In this document: positions 23,826 through 32,048 of the stretch, piece after piece
How positions within the stretch are numbered: the stretch's first letter is position 1
Layout: each line of letters opens with the position of its first letter
Assembly: GCF_023910625.1 (NCBI RefSeq)
Contig: NZ_JAAVVW010000003.1
Span: 2,418,001-2,482,000 of the forward strand
DNA length: 64,000 bases
Source: Limnohabitans sp.
GTDB lineage: Bacteria; Pseudomonadota; Gammaproteobacteria; Burkholderiales; Burkholderiaceae_C
Direction: 5' to 3'
The notes under the pieces: generated by a model
Database searches by the model: none
What the model was told of the DNA's origin: nothing
The model's input: the letters and a program-made list of their open reading frames with translations, nothing else
Program-made: the position numbers and the translations under genes

Positions 23826-26366
23826 ATGAGCGCTGCTGTACCCGCCACCGTACGGGCACCCTACCGATGGAGCCGTGTGCTGGCGCCTGCGAGCTGGTTG
23901 TCGGGGCGACTGAGCTTTTCGCGCAAGTTTTTGCTGGTCGGATCAGTCATGCTGGTGACTCTGGCCTTGCTGAGCTGGCCGCTGCTGCGCAAAGCCGGGC
24001 AAGACGCGCAAACCGCTGAGCTGGAACGCCGCGGCCTGACCGCGCTGGCGCAGCAGGCCGCCGTACTCGACACGCTGGTGCGTCAGCGCGGTGAACTCAA
24101 CGGGGTGCGCAGTCAGACGCCGGCGGCCAAAGCCAAACTGCAACCCCTGCTGGCCTGGGCCACAAGCCCGCAGCTGCCCCCCAGTGCCCCGCCCAACACC
24201 TTGCCCGCCCTGGGCCAGCGCCTGCAGCAGCAGTGGCAGCAATTGCAAGACCTGGGGACGCAAGAGGACGATGCCCAGCGCCGCTTCGCCGCCCACACCG
24301 GCACTATCAACGCCTTGCTGGCATTGATGCGCGAGAGCGGACGGGCCCACCGCCTCAATGTGGACCCCCGACTGGACGCGGCCTTCGAGATGCTCACCCA
24401 CCGCCTGCCGCTGGTGATGGAGACGCTGGCCAAACAGCAAGACGCGCTGGCCATGTCCAGCGACAGCCTGACCAGCTACGCCGTGGCCGCCCAGGTGGTG
24501 CTGAGTGAGGCAACGCCCGCCCTGCACGCCGGCATGCGGCAGTTGTTGACCCCGGACGACCGCGCCGGCTTGCAAGCCCAACTGGACGAACTGCTGTCCC
24601 GCATCGAACGCCAGCAAGACGCGGTTGACAAGGTGCTTGAATCGCCCCAGGCCCTCGCCGAGCTGCGCCCCATCGCCGGTGCCAATCTGGCCCAAGCGCA
24701 AGCCCTGCTGGTGGCCAGCACCGCGCAGGCAGATGCCATGCTGCAAGAACGCCTGACCCAGCTGCGCCGTAGCCAGTGGCAGGTGGGCGCCTTGCTGGTG
24801 GGCGCAATGGCGGCGATTGCCTACTTGTTTGCTGGTATTTACGTCTCCACCCTGCGCTCGCTGCGCCGGCTCTCGCAAGGCACGCAAGACTTCTGCGCCG
24901 GCCGGCTGGACACCCGCATCCACATCGACACGCAGGACGAACTGGTTTTGGTTGCGGGCAACTTCAACACCGTGGCCTCGGAGGTCGGACGCTTGCTCGA
25001 TGTGATCCGCGAGCAAAACGAATCGCGCCAGCGCGAGTTGGAGCGCTTGGTGCAACTTCGCACCCTGGAGCTGGCCGACAAGAATGACCAACTGCACCTG
25101 GCCGCCCTGCGCGTGCAAGAAGAGCTGGCATCGGCCCGCGATATGCAGCAGGCCATACTGCCGCAGCATTTCCCCGACACGACCGACTTCTCCATGCAGG
25201 CCTGCATGCACCCGGCGCGCGAGCTAGGCGGTGACTTTTATGACTGCTTTGCGCTGTCGGAGGGCCGCTGGGGCTTTCTGGTCGCCGATGTGGCGGGCAA
25301 GGGTGTGGGCGCGGCATTTTTCATGGCCGTCTCACGCACCGTGCTGCAAGACCTCGCCCAAGACGAGCTGGGCCCCGAAGAGGTGCTGGGCCGCGCCAAC
25401 GATCTGCTCAGCGGGCGCAACCCGATGGAACTGTTCGTCACCGCTTGCTACTGCATCTACGACCCGCGTGACGGTAGCTTGGCCTACGCCAGCGCCGGCC
25501 ATCCCCCGCCGCTTCTGCGCACCGCCCAAGGTGAGGTGCTGAACCTGGACTGCGCGAACGACATCGCCCTGGGCGTGATGCCCGGCATGAGCTATAGCCG
25601 CCGCCACGCACATTTGGCCTACGGCGACACGCTCCTGCTCTACACCGACGGCATCACCGAAGCCTTCGACGCTGCCGAAAACGCCTACGGCGAAAAACAC
25701 CTGATCGCGTGGCTGCAGCGAAACCAAGAGCCGCAAGCCGCCGCCAAGCTGGTCAGTCTGGTGCGCGATGTGGCCGACTTCGTCGGCGGCGCCGAACCCA
25801 GCGACGACCTGACCGCCCTGCTGCTGTGCCGCAAGGCGCGCGAAGACTGCGTGGCGCTCAGCGATGCCCATCCCGATTCCACCGCCCCGTCCGCCTACCC
25901 ACTTGACCTAGGAGCTATGACCGTGAGCCACGCCCCCCTGGAACTGAATAACAAAACCTTGCTGCTGGAGCATAAGCTGCTCAGCCGTGTCGAGGAAATC
26001 GCCCATCTGGCCGAGGCCGTGGACCAGGCCCTGACCGAGCGGCCGGACGTGGCCTTTGCCGTCAACCTCTGTCTGGAAGAGCTGCTCACCAACACCATCC
26101 AGCACGGCCTCCACGGCGCGCCCAACCGTCTCATCTATGTGCGTCTGTCACGCTCGGACGAGTGGCTGGAAATCATCGTCAAAGACGACGCTCCACCCTT
26201 CGACCCCTTTGTGGAAGCGCCCGCCCCCGGCCTCGAAGCCGGGGTGGAAGAGCGCGCCGTGGGCGGCCTGGGCGTGCATATGGTCAAAACCATGATGGAC
26301 GAGGTGCGCGCCTTCTATGACGGCAGCGGCAACTTGATCGTGCTGCTCAAGACCCTCAAGCGCTAA
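23826..26366 (+). CDS. Membrane-bound SpoIIE-type Ser/Thr phosphatase fused to HATPase kinase domain
   Basis: 846 aa. Order: cytoplasmic lead, TM helix at about 38-58, periplasmic sensor region (about 60-315), second TM (about 320-340), HAMP (about 341-395, DELVLVAGNFNTVASEVGRL), coiled coil, PP2C/SpoIIE domain (about 455-675: ELGGDFYDCF, VADVAGKGVGAAFFMA, YASAGHPPP, LLLYTDGITEA, PSDDLTALLL) and a C-terminal RsbW-like GHKL ATPase (about 735-845: CLEELLTNTIQHG, VGGLGVHMVKT). RsbU-type phosphatases dephosphorylate STAS anti-anti-sigma proteins and RsbW-type kinases phosphorylate them, so this one protein holds both halves of a partner switch. The STAS substrate is the next gene, 61 bases downstream. 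The input signal may come from the small phosphate-binding-like protein encoded five bases upstream. Confidence 0.88.
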   Translation: MSAAVPATVRAPYRWSRVLAPASWLSGRLSFSRKFLLVGSVMLVTLALLSWPLLRKAGQDAQTAELERRGLTALAQQAAVLDTLVRQRGELNGVRSQTPAAKAKLQPLLAWATSPQLPPSAPPNTLPALGQRLQQQWQQLQDLGTQEDDAQRRFAAHTGTINALLALMRESGRAHRLNVDPRLDAAFEMLTHRLPLVMETLAKQQDALAMSSDSLTSYAVAAQVVLSEATPALHAGMRQLLTPDDRAGLQAQLDELLSRIERQQDAVDKVLESPQALAELRPIAGANLAQAQALLVASTAQADAMLQERLTQLRRSQWQVGALLVGAMAAIAYLFAGIYVSTLRSLRRLSQGTQDFCAGRLDTRIHIDTQDELVLVAGNFNTVASEVGRLLDVIREQNESRQRELERLVQLRTLELADKNDQLHLAALRVQEELASARDMQQAILPQHFPDTTDFSMQACMHPARELGGDFYDCFALSEGRWGFLVADVAGKGVGAAFFMAVSRTVLQDLAQDELGPEEVLGRANDLLSGRNPMELFVTACYCIYDPRDGSLAYASAGHPPPLLRTAQGEVLNLDCANDIALGVMPGMSYSRRHAHLAYGDTLLLYTDGITEAFDAAENAYGEKHLIAWLQRNQEPQAAAKLVSLVRDVADFVGGAEPSDDLTALLLCRKAREDCVALSDAHPDSTAPSAYPLDLGAMTVSHAPLELNNKTLLLEHKLLSRVEEIAHLAEAVDQALTERPDVAFAVNLCLEELLTNTIQHGLHGAPNRLIYVRLSRSDEWLEIIVKDDAPPFDPFVEAPAPGLEAGVEERAVGGLGVHMVKTMMDEVRAFYDGSGNLIVLLKTLKR

Positions 26367-26427
26367 CGGCCGGAAGGCCAGCGCCCCAAAACCACCCAAC
26401 CCCTTTGCCAAAGAAAGAGTCCCCGCC

Positions 26428-26772
26428 ATGAGCTTCGAACACGACATCAACGATGAACAAGGCACCCGCCTGGTCAGCCTCAAGGGGCGTATCGACAGTG
26501 CCACCGCCAGCGCCTTCGAGCAGGCCACACAAGATCTGTTTGCCACGCACAACGCCCGCGCCTTGCTGGATTTTTCCGCAGTGGACTACATCTCCAGCGC
26601 CGGCCTGCGCGTGGTGCTGATGGCCGCCAAGCGGGCCAAGCAGGCGCAAGGCCGGCTGCTGCTCTGCGGCATGAGTCAGCATGTGCGCGAAGTCTTCGAG
26701 ATCAGCGGTTTTCTGAAGATCATCGACAGCGTGGCCGACCGCAGCGAAGGCCTGCGACAACTGAACGCCTGA
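26428..26772 (+). CDS. STAS-domain anti-sigma-factor antagonist
   Basis: 114 aa, a complete stand-alone STAS domain. The phospho-acceptor loop DYISSAGLRVVL (about 50-61) carries the conserved Ser. By family knowledge, its phosphorylation state is set by an RsbW-type kinase and an RsbU-type phosphatase, here both on the preceding protein. The unphosphorylated form would bind a partner. No sigma factor or separate anti-sigma gene lies in the window, so the output partner is unknown. Confidence 0.9.
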   Translation: MSFEHDINDEQGTRLVSLKGRIDSATASAFEQATQDLFATHNARALLDFSAVDYISSAGLRVVLMAAKRAKQAQGRLLLCGMSQHVREVFEISGFLKIIDSVADRSEGLRQLNA

Positions 26773-26791
26773 CGCGGATTCACACGGGTTC

Positions 26792-28408
26792 ATGAGCATC
26801 TTTTTCAGCCTGTTCGCAGGGCTGGGCCTGTTCTTCATCGGCATCCGCCTGGTCAGCAACAACTTGCGCCAGGTGATCGGCCGGCGCCTGCGCCAACTGA
26901 TTGCGCGTGCCGTCACCGGCGCGGGCTCGCTGGCATTGTTCGGCCTGCTGGCCGGGGCGGTGATGCAAAGCGTCAATGCGGTGATTCACGTGTTGGTCTC
27001 CCTGGTCACCGCCGGTGCCATGGACCGCAAGCGCGCCTTTCCCATCATCCGCTGGGCCAATATCGGCACCTCGCTGCTGGTCCTGGTGGCCGCCATTGAT
27101 CTGCATGCCCTGGCACTGTGCTTGGTCGGCTTGACCGGCATTGCCTACTACCAGCAAATCGACCAGTCCACGCGCTGGCGCCACGCCGTGGGCGCCCTGC
27201 TGGGCTTGGGCCTGCTGTTCTTGGGCACCGACTTCATCAAGAGCGGCGCCGCCTTGCTGCGCACCGAACCCTGGCTGCGCCTGCACATCAGCGAGCTGGG
27301 CCTCTGGCTGCTGCCCAGCTTCGCCATCGGTGCGGCAGTGGCTTGGGTCGCGCAGTCTTCGACCACGGTGGTGGTCATCACCATGAGCCTGGCAGCCGGC
27401 GGCCTGATCAGCTGGAACGGCGGCGCCATGCTGGTGATGGGCGCAGGCCTGGGTTCCGCCGTCTCGGCCTGGAACTTGGCCGGCCGCTTGCAGGGCAGCG
27501 CCCGCCAATTGGTGCTGTTCCAGGTTCTGTTGCGCCTGCAAGGCCTGCTGCTCACCTTTATCTTCTACGCCTGCAACCGCTGGCTCTTGGACGACCCTTT
27601 CAACCGCCTGCTGGACCACTTCCAGCTAGGCTTGCCGGCCCGCTTCGCGGCCTTCTACATGGTGGTGCAACTGCTCAGCGATCTGGGCAGCCGCACCCTA
27701 GAAAAGCCCAGCCTGCGCTGGCTGGAAGCCTGGGCCGCGCCCTCGCTGCAGGAGAACCTGAGTAAGCCGCACTTTGTGCATGACGAGGCCCTGGACGAAG
27801 CCGAAACCGCCCTGCTGCTGGCCGACAAAGAGCAGCAACGCCTGCTCGCCTGCCTGCCCGCTTATCTCGACGCACTGCGGCAAGACGCGCCTGCCGCCCT
27901 TGCATCCGCCGACAAACGCCAGGCCGCCGAAAGCCAGGTGCTGCTGCTCTGTGAGCAGTTCTTGGTAGAACTGGCCGACCGCCAACGCAGCCGCGATGTT
28001 CTGGAGCGCAGCATGGTGCTGCGCGACCGCAACCGCCTGCTCGGCTCATTGCAAGAGTCGCTGGCGGAACTGCACCAGAGCACCCAAGCCGTGATGAGCG
28101 ACCCCACCGTCGCCCAGCTGCTGGACCATCTTGTGCAAAGCCTGCACATAGTGCTGGAGACCCTGGCCGAAACCGCCGCACTCGCCCAGCCCGACGCCGA
28201 AGATCTGGAGCTGCTGCGCAGCCTCACCCATGATCGCTCGGATCTGATGGACAGCATCCGACGCCGCCTGCAAGGCAGCGATCTGGAACCCGGCCTGCGC
28301 CAGGCGGTGTTCAGCGCCACCACTGTGTTTGAGCGCTGCGTCTGGCTGGCGCGGCGTTATATGCTGCTGCTGGACGGCCCAGCCGCCTCGCCCGGCCATC
28401 CAAAGTGA
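26792..28408 (+). CDS. Na/Pi cotransporter family protein with PhoU-like tail
   Basis: 538 aa. The N-terminal ~310 residues hold about eight membrane helices and two inverted repeats with the family QS motifs (MQSVNAV near 52-58 and AQSSTTVVV near 186-194), as in NptA/YjbB sodium-phosphate symporters. In the first motif the usual second Ser/Thr is Asn, so transport may be altered. The C-terminal ~210 residues are helical and charged, like the PhoU-type regulatory tail of this family. It is the last gene of the run starting at the porin-like gene, 20 bases after the STAS gene, which supports a phosphate-related module. An imperfect hairpin (28533-28551) lies beyond the end. Confidence 0.85.
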   Translation: MSIFFSLFAGLGLFFIGIRLVSNNLRQVIGRRLRQLIARAVTGAGSLALFGLLAGAVMQSVNAVIHVLVSLVTAGAMDRKRAFPIIRWANIGTSLLVLVAAIDLHALALCLVGLTGIAYYQQIDQSTRWRHAVGALLGLGLLFLGTDFIKSGAALLRTEPWLRLHISELGLWLLPSFAIGAAVAWVAQSSTTVVVITMSLAAGGLISWNGGAMLVMGAGLGSAVSAWNLAGRLQGSARQLVLFQVLLRLQGLLLTFIFYACNRWLLDDPFNRLLDHFQLGLPARFAAFYMVVQLLSDLGSRTLEKPSLRWLEAWAAPSLQENLSKPHFVHDEALDEAETALLLADKEQQRLLACLPAYLDALRQDAPAALASADKRQAAESQVLLLCEQFLVELADRQRSRDVLERSMVLRDRNRLLGSLQESLAELHQSTQAVMSDPTVAQLLDHLVQSLHIVLETLAETAALAQPDAEDLELLRSLTHDRSDLMDSIRRRLQGSDLEPGLRQAVFSATTVFERCVWLARRYMLLLDGPAASPGHPK

Positions 28409-28583
28409 TGCAAGCTCTGAGCCGCTGGCTGGCCCTTCAGCGTGCGGCCACAGTGCTGGCCCCGAGCTCCCATGTGCTGGCCGCCGCCAAGATTGCCAGA
28501 TTGAACCGCGTGAATGCTCAATCACAAGCAAGACAGAAAAGATTTTTCTGTAAGGCAAAAAACACCGCCCAGAACCGGGCTCG

Positions 28584-28740
28584 TTCAACGCAAATTCAAC
28601 GCTAGGCCAGCAAGCTCTCACTCAGTTTCAGGCCCGTCGACCACGACGCGGGTCACACCGAGGAGATGCATTGATGCTCACAAAACCAAGACAACTCAGC
28701 AGACGAGCCGCCGCCTTGGCGCTGGTTGGCCTGGGCCTGC
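28584..28740 (+). repeat. Leader repeat copy 3
   Basis: Third copy of the leader, with two TTCAACGC units 11 bp apart, then the same GAGGAG site and the same first porin codons as copy 2. The stretch 28409-28853 otherwise shows only a short A+T-rich hairpin (ACAGAAAA / TTTTCTGT, 28533-28551) and the broken ORF below. Confidence 0.85.
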
Positions 28741-28778
28741 GCGGCCGTGGCCGTGGCCGACAGCAGCGTTCACATTGA
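28674..28778 (+). pseudogene. Truncated duplicate of the porin signal-peptide region
   Basis: 34 codons. The first 22 match the start of the porin-like gene at 21957 (MLTKPRQL, RRAAALAL), after which the frame diverges into GRGRGRQQRSH and stops. It is a leftover of a duplicated porin locus or of recombination between leader copies. The duplication makes this gap recombination-prone. Confidence 0.7.
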
Positions 28779-28853
28779 AATCCAGTGAGGTGATGGGCGC
28801 CTCACCACCCATCGTTCAACGAACCAACCCCCAAAACCAAAGAGGACACAGCC

Positions 28854-29951
28854 ATGACTCAGACGGCACTAGATTCGATCATCACGGCATCGGACGATCA
28901 AGCCGGGCTGGCAGCCCCCCCCGTGGGTCTGCCGCGCCAGCTGGAAAATGCCATGAACGACTTGAGCGAAGCGATCTTCCTGCCACTGCTGGGCCAGAGC
29001 CCGGCCCAAGAGCCCACCTCGGCGCGGCTGCTGTCGGTGCCCTCGCCTCAAAAGCGCGGCCGCTACGCGCTGGCCTACTGGCCAGCCACGCTGCGCAGCC
29101 TGCTCTCGCCGCACCGGCTCAACCCTTCGGCTGCCCAGGGGTCATACGCAGCGCCCTTTCAGCCGCGGCGCGACGAACACACGCGCTGGTGCCAGGCCTT
29201 CGGGCTGGACGCAGGCGCAGCCGCTGGCGCGCCTTTTCTCTTCAGCCAGGCCACCGGCACGCTGCTGTACATGCGGCTCTTCGCCGACCTGGGCCTGAAC
29301 TTCCGCCACCTGCTGCACCTGCGCCACCGCGCGACACACCGGCCGGCACCTCAGGCCGCTCAACTGGGAAGTCAGATCGTCTCGGCGCGGGTCGCGGCCG
29401 TGCACTCGCTGGGCGCGCACAAGTCTGTGGTGCACAAGGCCGTGGTGCACATCGCCTGCACCGTGAGCAGCGAGGACGGCCTCGTGCTGCTGAACGTGCA
29501 GGACGACTTCATCGTGCGCGGCTACCGCCCGGGCCAGCTGGCCGCGCTGGCACGCCACCCCGGACCGCCGTTCGAGGCGCTGCTGCGCCGAACACCGCGC
29601 TGGGCGCCAGACACGGCGCCCTGGCAGGCGCGCATCGACGTCTCCAACGACCTGGGTCAGCGTTACGGCCAGCTCAGCGGTGACGCCAACCCGGTGCACA
29701 CCACGCCCTGGGCTGCGCGGCTCTTTGGCCACCCAAAGCCGTTTCTCCAAGGGCTGGCCACGCGCTCGATGATCGTCGGCCAGCTGGCGCAGGCCGGCTG
29801 GCAGGTGCACCGCCTCGACCTGCACCTGTGCCGGCCGGTGCCCTGCGGCGAGCCGGTGCTGCTGTCGCACGACGGCCAGAGTTTCGAGCTCGCCAACGCC
29901 AGCGGCACGCAGTTGCTGGCCAGCGGCCGCTTTGAGGCATCGCGGTACTGA
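28854..29951 (+). CDS. MaoC-like hotdog dehydratase family protein
   Basis: 365 aa. The start is preceded by AGAGGA. The C-terminal half holds a MaoC-type hotdog domain: YGQLSGDANPVHTTPWAARL with the catalytic-type Asp and His, then GLATRSMIVGQL and a final barrel strand. The N-terminal half is a second, degenerate hotdog-like region, as in two-domain acyl-CoA hydratases. The family hydrates or dehydrates 2-enoyl-CoA/ACP. Substrate and pathway are not shown; a role in polyhydroxyalkanoate or fatty-acid metabolism is possible. It follows leader copy 3 by about 110 bases and may be under its control. Confidence 0.8.
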   Translation: MTQTALDSIITASDDQAGLAAPPVGLPRQLENAMNDLSEAIFLPLLGQSPAQEPTSARLLSVPSPQKRGRYALAYWPATLRSLLSPHRLNPSAAQGSYAAPFQPRRDEHTRWCQAFGLDAGAAAGAPFLFSQATGTLLYMRLFADLGLNFRHLLHLRHRATHRPAPQAAQLGSQIVSARVAAVHSLGAHKSVVHKAVVHIACTVSSEDGLVLLNVQDDFIVRGYRPGQLAALARHPGPPFEALLRRTPRWAPDTAPWQARIDVSNDLGQRYGQLSGDANPVHTTPWAARLFGHPKPFLQGLATRSMIVGQLAQAGWQVHRLDLHLCRPVPCGEPVLLSHDGQSFELANASGTQLLASGRFEASRY

Positions 29952-29963
29952 GGCATCCGTTGC

Positions 29964-30024
29964 TGAATCAATTGGGATCTGACCCCAATTTCCCTGAATC
30001 AATTGGGATCTGACCCCAATTTCC
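29964..30024. repeat. Two tandem REP-like hairpin repeats
   Basis: A 31-base unit occurs twice head-to-tail (29964 and 29995). Each unit holds an inverted repeat, AATTGGG-ATCTGA-CCCAATT, able to fold into a hairpin. It lies just after the MaoC-like gene and before the end of the convergent AbiE-like gene, so it may also end transcription. The form fits a REP-like dispersed element; no transposase is nearby. Confidence 0.7.
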
Positions 30025-30026
30025 GT

Positions 30027-31259
30027 TCAAGGGCTTGGCCGCATATGCTGAACGGCCCTGATTTCGTAGTCGTTGATCAGCTTTTTGAAGTACTTGTAAA
30101 TGTCGGCCATCTTCACATTCAGCTGGATGCTGGCAAAACCTTCATCATTTTTGTCCAGCGGGATCACGCCCGTGACCACGCTTTTGAAGCGTTCGGGGTC
30201 TTTGTTCCTGATGGGTTGATAGCGATCGATGCATGCAAAGATGTCGTCGAGGGTATAGCCGTGATCCTTGGTGAGGACCATCAAATCGTAGAGGTCACGA
30301 GACTTCACGCGGTCATAGACAACGATGCTTTTCATGGCAAGCAGCCCATCGATGCCCAGCACATCAAAGCCTCCCTCTGAAACCGTCACCTTGGGCGTTG
30401 CCTTCAAGTACGCAATTTGCGCCTTGGGTCGATCGCTTTCATTGCGGGAATGAAACGTGACCTTGGAATTCGCTTTTCCCCGGGATGTTCGCAAGCCTTT
30501 GCTGATGTTGCCCAGCATTCGCGTCACACTGGCGCTGGTCATGGGTTCATAAGCGCGCCGCTTGAACACGCGCTTGACCTTGGGGACGCCGTAGTAAAAG
30601 CACAACCGAGCCACATCCTCGAACTTGTGCTTTTCGAGCACTTTGCCGATCAACACGTCGTCTTTGATGTTGGGGTTTGACCAGTCATAAGCGCCCGATA
30701 AACCGATCTTGACGGACTTGCGTGGCGCGTTGGCTTGCGCAATGACGGTGCGCAGCCACGCCGGGATAAGCGCTGCGTAGTTGTCCATTTCCCCTTCTGC
30801 CCAGTCACCCGTGGCACGTTGGATCTCCAGCGTTGTGAGGTTTTGCATGCCTCGGGTCCACAGCTCAAGCAAGACCCTGCCCTTGGGGCTGGCAGCCAGC
30901 TGGACTTTTCTTTGACTCATGCGGCGAAATTGCACGGTGTGCCCAGCGGCTTTGACCGTGCGTGACAGACCAGAAGTGGGCACCACGAGCAGATTATTCG
31001 TGCCTCCGGCTGGCGCAAGCCCTACTTGCTCCCCCGTCTTTTGCGCCATTGCATGGGCAATGGTTTGTGCGTCCACACGCTGACCGGCTGTGACATACAG
31101 CCCTCTGGCGACCCGTTCGATGATCCCGGCACTCATCATCCGAAAGAGCGCCTGGTCCACGGCTGCGCGAGTCCCCACCGACAAAAAGTCAGCACTTGAG
31201 AAGACCGCCCCAAGGGGTTTGTCTGCCATGGCTTGCCTGATCATTTCAGATGTACGCAT
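30027..31259 (-). CDS. AbiEi-like antitoxin / AbiEii-like toxin fusion, catalytic core apparently lost
   Basis: 410 aa. The N-terminus (about 1-125) is a winged-helix antitoxin of the DUF6088/AbiEi type (AVFSSADFL, LFRMMSAGIIERVARGLYV). A middle segment (about 190-260, NPNIKDDVLIGKVLE, then FEDVARLCFYYGVPKVKRVF) resembles the region that precedes AbiEii toxins. The C-terminus (about 270-400) matches the tail of AbiEii/AbiGii nucleotidyltransferases (GIDGLLAMK, RVKSRDLYDLMVL). I do not see the GG/GS and DxD nucleotidyltransferase motifs. Separate antitoxin and toxin genes are the rule in AbiE, so this looks like a deletion fusion; it may be non-toxic or purely regulatory. More A+T-rich than its neighbours. 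Confidence 0.6.
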   Translation of the reverse strand: MRTSEMIRQAMADKPLGAVFSSADFLSVGTRAAVDQALFRMMSAGIIERVARGLYVTAGQRVDAQTIAHAMAQKTGEQVGLAPAGGTNNLLVVPTSGLSRTVKAAGHTVQFRRMSQRKVQLAASPKGRVLLELWTRGMQNLTTLEIQRATGDWAEGEMDNYAALIPAWLRTVIAQANAPRKSVKIGLSGAYDWSNPNIKDDVLIGKVLEKHKFEDVARLCFYYGVPKVKRVFKRRAYEPMTSASVTRMLGNISKGLRTSRGKANSKVTFHSRNESDRPKAQIAYLKATPKVTVSEGGFDVLGIDGLLAMKSIVVYDRVKSRDLYDLMVLTKDHGYTLDDIFACIDRYQPIRNKDPERFKSVVTGVIPLDKNDEGFASIQLNVKMADIYKYFKKLINDYEIRAVQHMRPSP

Positions 31260-31265
31260 GTCAGA

Positions 31266-31294
31266 AATTATTAACGTTTTTCAGTCAATGTCAA
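31266..31294 (-). promoter_or_regulatory. Sigma-70-type promoter of the AbiE-like gene
   Basis: On the minus strand TTGACA (31294-31289) is followed after 16 bases by AATAAT (31272-31267). Transcription would start near 31260, at the ATG itself (31259), which implies a leaderless or nearly leaderless mRNA. No ribosome-binding site is visible. Confidence 0.55.
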
Positions 31295-31353
31295 TATTTT
31301 TAGGTGGTGATGGATGGTGAGGGTAAAGGAAGGACGAGAAGCTAGGCGGCAGG

Positions 31354-32025
31354 TCAAGGCCACGCCATGACCCCCCGCAGCCCCACCCCATAACTTTCAA
31401 ACCCCTGCTCAGCCCAACGCGCGCTGCTGTCAATGTTGTCGTGTTGGTGGCCATGCACCGTCATGCGCACGCCCATGCGGCGGGCCAGTTCGTCCAGCGG
31501 CGCAAAGCCGTGTTCGTGGTAGCCGGGGGCTTCGTGGGTGATGAGGATGTCGGCCTGCAGTGTGGCCAGTTGCTCCACCTCGTCGGGGTAGATGGTGGAC
31601 CAGTGTTTGAGGTGCACGCCGCTCTGCCAGCGGTCTTGGCGCGGGGTTTTGCTGGCATGTTCTTCGCGGTTGCGAAACTTGGGCGTTTGCCGGTCTTTGG
31701 GGTACCACACCGCACCCCGAAACACGCCGCCCAGCCCGCCAATGCGCGTGCCGCAGGGCAGCGTGACCACTCGGCCATGGATGTTGCGCTCGGCCAGTTC
31801 GCTGTGCCAAACGTTGGCAAAGTTGCCCTCGTGGTCGGTGTCGTGGTTGCCGTGGATGTACCAGACGCGTTCGCGGATGGCCGCCAGCTCGGTGTGCAGC
31901 GGGCGTGCGGGCTCCAGGTCGCCCAGCAAGATGACGGCGCGGGCATCGGTTTGCAGCGCGGCATCGATGATGTGCTGCCATTGGCCGTGCGGGTCGCCGC
32001 AAAAGAGGAGGGGGCCGGGGTGCAT
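31354..32025 (-). CDS. Calcineurin-like metallophosphoesterase
   Basis: 223 aa with the complete metallophosphoesterase motif set in order: GDPHG (11-15), GDLEP, GNHDTD, THEAPG and HGHQHD. These bind two metal ions and hydrolyse phosphomonoesters or diesters; the substrate is unknown. The protein is soluble. It lies 23 bases after the DUF4143 ATPase gene on the same strand, so the two may share a transcript, though their functions are not obviously linked. Confidence 0.88.
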   Translation of the reverse strand: MHPGPLLFCGDPHGQWQHIIDAALQTDARAVILLGDLEPARPLHTELAAIRERVWYIHGNHDTDHEGNFANVWHSELAERNIHGRVVTLPCGTRIGGLGGVFRGAVWYPKDRQTPKFRNREEHASKTPRQDRWQSGVHLKHWSTIYPDEVEQLATLQADILITHEAPGYHEHGFAPLDELARRMGVRMTVHGHQHDNIDSSARWAEQGFESYGVGLRGVMAWP

Positions 32026-32048
32026 GTGCTCAGTCTGTGTGTTGTGGT

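Noticed and set aside
28405-28605. A 66-codon frame right after the Na/Pi cotransporter gene
   Set aside because: No RBS or recognisable sequence, and its end is the repeated leader read through.
17924-28621. Three minus-strand frames that begin with the same residues (MRACWPSVEFALN)
   Set aside because: They are the reverse reading of the three leader repeats, not a protein family.
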